Below are positions 5,709-6,133 of a stretch of DNA of 6,133 nt, piece after piece. The notes under the pieces were generated by a model, which saw only the letters and a program-made list of their open reading frames with translations, did not search any database and was not told where the DNA came from. Every line of letters begins with the position of its first letter. Position 1 is the first letter of the stretch. The translations under genes and the position numbers were made by a program. Source of the DNA: Thermoplasmata archaeon (GTDB lineage: Archaea > Thermoplasmatota > Thermoplasmata > UBA10834); assembly GCA_022865445.1 (NCBI GenBank), contig JALHSX010000255.1, forward strand, positions 1-6,133, written 5' to 3'.

Positions 5709-6133
5709 TTTCTGGACGGATAGCCAGCTCTGCGCGCTCTTCCTCAGATATTCCTTGACCACGATCTTCGCAGCCTCACGGACCGCTTCCTCGCTGCTGT
5801 GCTTAGGCTTCCATCCGAGCTTTGCCATCTTCTTGTTGTCCAGCAGGAAGCGTGGGACGTCTCCTTTCCAGCCGCTCTCGCCGCCCGTGTACTTTAGCTT
5901 GACATTCTTGAGTCGCGTCTCTTCCAGAAGGATCTCGACGATCCGCTTGACCGCGATCTGGTCCGAAGCACCGAGGTTGAAGTAGTTCAGCCTGTCCTTG
6001 CCGTGCTTGAAACCGTATATCATTCCGTCGACGCACTCGTCTGCGAGAAGATAGGACTTCTTCTGCTTGCCGTCTCCGAGGATCTCGAGGACCTTCCTGT
6101 TCTTGTTGAGTTTCTCCACGAGATCATACAGGA
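5703..6133 (-). CDS. NAD-dependent sugar-nucleotide epimerase/dehydratase, C-terminal part (5' partial)
   Basis: The frame is open to the right edge. The possible GTG start at 6119 is internal: the preceding codons give LYDL, and LYDLVEKLNKNRK continues into the family segment LEILGDGKQKKSYLLADECV. This is the substrate-binding C-terminal half of extended short-chain dehydrogenases such as UDP-glucose 4-epimerase or related dehydratases, full length usually about 310 aa. Supporting motifs are YFNLGASDQIAVKRIVEIL and the late family signature GDVPRFLLDNKKMAKLGWKP. The Rossmann GxxGxxG and catalytic YxxxK lie outside the window, so the exact reaction (C4 epimerisation, dehydration or other) cannot be decided. 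Such enzymes make activated sugars for cell-surface glycans or protein glycosylation. The stop is TAG, 10 bp from the convergent transporter stop. Confidence 0.9.
   Translation of the reverse strand, partial: LYDLVEKLNKNRKVLEILGDGKQKKSYLLADECVDGMIYGFKHGKDRLNYFNLGASDQIAVKRIVEILLEETRLKNVKLKYTGGESGWKGDVPRFLLDNKKMAKLGWKPKHSSEEAVREAAKIVVKEYLRKSAQSWLSVQKQ

Noticed and set aside
1..6133. CRISPR arrays, tRNA/rRNA genes, insertion sequences, direct repeats or attachment sites
   Set aside because: Reading both strands I found no regularly spaced repeats, tRNA-like cloverleaf, transposase motif or flanking duplications.

Overview
The window looks like a chromosomal fragment of an archaeon, probably a Euryarchaeota/Thermoplasmatota-type lineage. 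The evidence is a surface protein ending in a PEF-type C-terminal anchor with a poly-arginine tail and 18 N-glycosylation sequons, a TATA box ahead of the flavodoxin gene, Shine-Dalgarno sites of the GGTG/GAGG type, and an MttB-superfamily methyltransferase. The base composition is moderately GC-rich. The lineage is inferred from gene content alone.

Layout, left to right. (1) 2-1912 (+) is the 3' part of a large secreted, glycosylated, membrane-anchored protein, open at the left edge. It has a possible NodB-like (polysaccharide-deacetylase-like) core, an Ig-like domain, a carboxypeptidase-regulatory-like domain and the PEF-type tail. (2) 1921-3378 (-) is a complete MttB/COG5598 methyltransferase without a pyrrolysine codon, meeting gene 1 tail to tail across 8 bp. 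(3) 3548-4027 (-) is a short flavodoxin/WrbA-like protein, upstream of and co-oriented with the methyltransferase. (4) 4028-4177 is a divergent promoter region with a TATA box, ribosome binding sites and two small inverted repeats. (5) 4178-5692 (+) is a 14-TM DHA2-type MFS transporter. (6) 5703-6133 (-) is the C-terminal part of an extended-SDR NAD-dependent sugar-nucleotide epimerase/dehydratase, open at the right edge and meeting the transporter tail to tail across 10 bp.

Functionally, the flavodoxin and methyltransferase may form a small unit. MttB-type enzymes need a corrinoid protein that is reductively reactivated, and a flavodoxin is a conceivable electron donor, but no corrinoid protein or activator lies in the window. 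The surface glycoprotein and the sugar-nucleotide epimerase both fit cell-envelope glycan biology but are not in one operon.

Three of the five genes (surface protein, transporter, epimerase) end in TAG. This, with the uninterrupted MttB reading frame, argues that the organism does not use TAG extensively for pyrrolysine. I see no rRNA, tRNA, CRISPR array, insertion sequence or clear attachment site, and no convincing new multi-gene system.
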